A program made the translations under genes and the position numbers. From an uncultured Alphaproteobacteria bacterium (GTDB lineage Bacteria > Pseudomonadota > Alphaproteobacteria > Sneathiellales > Sneathiellaceae), in NCBI GenBank assembly GCA_937910835.1, contig CALEMG010000272.1:1-6925 (forward strand): DNA of 6,925 bases, given 5' to 3'. The notes under the pieces were generated by a model. That model made no database searches. It worked only from the letters and a program-made list of their open reading frames with translations, and was not told where the DNA came from. Positions 5,851 to 6,925 of the stretch are shown here, piece after piece (position 1 is the first letter of the stretch; every line of letters starts with the position of its first letter).

Positions 5851-6925
5851 CTAAGTATTGAAAGGCCAGTGAATAATAATACAAGTACCCGTTGTTCGTC
5901 CTTTTTCAATCTCCAATCTACCGCCATGATGCTCGACGATTTTTTTGACCATTGCCAAACCCATTCCACTCCCCTCAACCTGATCTCGCGGCCTCAAGGT
6001 TGCAAACATTTCCAAGGCTTTATCCTGTAAGTTATCTGGTATCCCCGGTCCGTCATCTGAAATATGGAGCAAATGCTCATTTGGAGTGCGTTCATACTCA
6101 ATCGTTATCCGGCCTTTTTCCGAGGAATGGTGTTTAATTGAATTGGTAATCAAATTTCTAAGAACAATTTCAAAGGCATGTCTTAGAATTACAAGATTGA
6201 AATCGGTCACATCACATGAAAAACCATCAGAACAGCCAAGCAAGAACATTATATCGTCGACAGTTTTCTTAAGAGAAATGGTCTCGGTGTCATAGGCAAA
6301 ACGGTTCACCTGCGAGTAATCGAGAAGATCGCTGAGAAGCGTCATTGATCAAAGGCATCTTGATTTGAGCAGTTCGAGATGCTCTATGGATTTGTCTGGA
6401 AGGATGTCTTTACAGTCTTCCTCAATCCAACTGATAATCTGCTTAATTGAGTTCAGTCGCGCCTTCAGATCATGTGAGGCTACGTAAGAGAATTGCTCTA
6501 GGTCTTCATATGATTTTTCCAAATGCTGGGACTTGATTTTAAGCTCCCTGGTCATGTGTTCCGAATAGCTCAATGCCGTTCTATTCGCTCGGGTCATGAG
6601 GAGGAACAAAGCCAGCAGGATGCTATCTACGGTGAGGCCGCCCACGAGAATCCAGTATGGTTGATCATTTGAGACTTCATTTTGAAAACGTGCAGTTGAG
6701 TGTGATGAAAAAGTCCAGGTCCGGCCATATATCTCAACATCTTGCGCGCTAGAAAAAAGAGATTGTGTGTTGTCATCGTAATCAGCAAATTCATCTTCAT
6801 AGAGCAATGCATCGCCGTCTGTTATTTTGATATGAATTTGTCTTTTTTGTCGCGCCAGCGTTCCCTGCATGAGATTTTTCATGATAAACGGCGCGTATGT
6901 TACGCCCACAATTTTATCGCGCCTG
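5851..6925 (-). pseudogene. CHASE-domain sensor histidine kinase, interrupted by an in-frame TGA; 5' part beyond the window
   Basis: A membrane sensor kinase whose N-terminus lies beyond position 6925. The frame is open to the edge. Visible parts in order are the end of a CHASE-type extracellular sensor domain (DKIVGVTYAPFIMKNLMQG, then IYGRTWTFSS), one membrane segment (WILVGGLTVDSILLALFLLM, about 6590-6660), and a short coiled linker. These are followed by the HisKA dimerisation helix with FSYVASHDLKARLNS (His codon 6472-6474) and the HATPase_c domain. The last has an N box LRNLITNSIKHH, G1 DDGPGIP and G2 EGSGMGLAMVKKIVEHHGG, and ends in a TAG at 5851. A TGA at 6349-6351 interrupts the same frame between HisKA and HATPase_c. 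Read through, spacing to relatives is preserved, with the stop at the conserved Arg of R-V-x-R-M, so CGA to TGA is the simplest origin. The next ATG (6345) has no ribosome site. The conserved H-box Pro is also Arg (codon 6457-6459). Most likely a recently inactivated gene; a sequencing error remains possible. Confidence 0.82.

Noticed and set aside
5802..5978. N-terminal extension of the response regulator with a hydrophobic segment
   Set aside because: It overlaps the end of the histidine kinase in another frame. The hydrophobic stretch is a by-product of that frame, and a strong ribosome site marks the start at 5801.
5851..6345. Stand-alone HATPase protein starting at 6345
   Set aside because: There is no ribosome site, and the upstream sequence continues the same kinase in the same frame across the TGA, so it is the 3' part of a broken gene.
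6349..6351. Programmed recoding or selenocysteine at the kinase TGA
   Set aside because: The position is a conserved Arg in relatives, not Cys, and no obvious recoding hairpin follows. A nonsense mutation is simpler.

Overview
The window looks like part of a chromosome from a Gram-negative bacterium, most likely an alphaproteobacterium of moderate GC content. The best evidence is an ECF sigma factor / zinc anti-sigma pair of the RpoE-ChrR (ECF11) type, whose metal ligands sit at the same spacing as in Rhodobacter sphaeroides ChrR. The taxonomic call is inference from gene content and not from a marker gene.

Layout. Positions 1-3821 hold four tightly packed minus-strand genes, read from right to left. 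They encode an FAD-dependent amine-oxidase-like oxidoreductase, a DUF1365 protein, a cyclopropane-fatty-acid-synthase-like (Cfa/UfaM-like) SAM methyltransferase, and the N-terminal part of an MFS_2/GPH (MelB-like) transporter that runs off the left edge. Positions 3998-5250 hold the divergent plus-strand pair rpoE-chrR, with stop and start overlapping by one base. Between the two units lie back-to-back promoters with the same architecture: TGATCC, 16 nt, then CGTANA. They are mirrored so that their -35 regions form a perfect 10-bp inverted repeat. Positions 5379-6925 hold a minus-strand two-component unit that converges on chrR: a CHASE-domain histidine kinase entering from the right edge, followed by a single-domain response regulator.

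How it works together (inference from family knowledge). ChrR should hold the sigma factor inactive until singlet oxygen or a related oxidant releases it. The sigma factor would then drive its own operon and the divergent lipid-modification operon. The oxidoreductase / DUF1365 / methyltransferase trio probably modifies unsaturated phospholipid acyl chains by methylation, desaturation or oxidation. The methyltransferase lacks two residues linked to bicarbonate binding in true cyclopropane synthases, which favours a branched or furan fatty acid product.

The most notable oddity outside the core system is the histidine kinase. An in-frame TGA lies between its phospho-acceptor helix and its ATPase domain, where relatives carry a conserved Arg, and the conserved H-box Pro is replaced by Arg. 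It therefore looks like a recently broken gene beside an intact response regulator. I found no tRNA, rRNA, CRISPR, insertion sequence or strong terminator, and no gene-free stretch longer than 300 bases.
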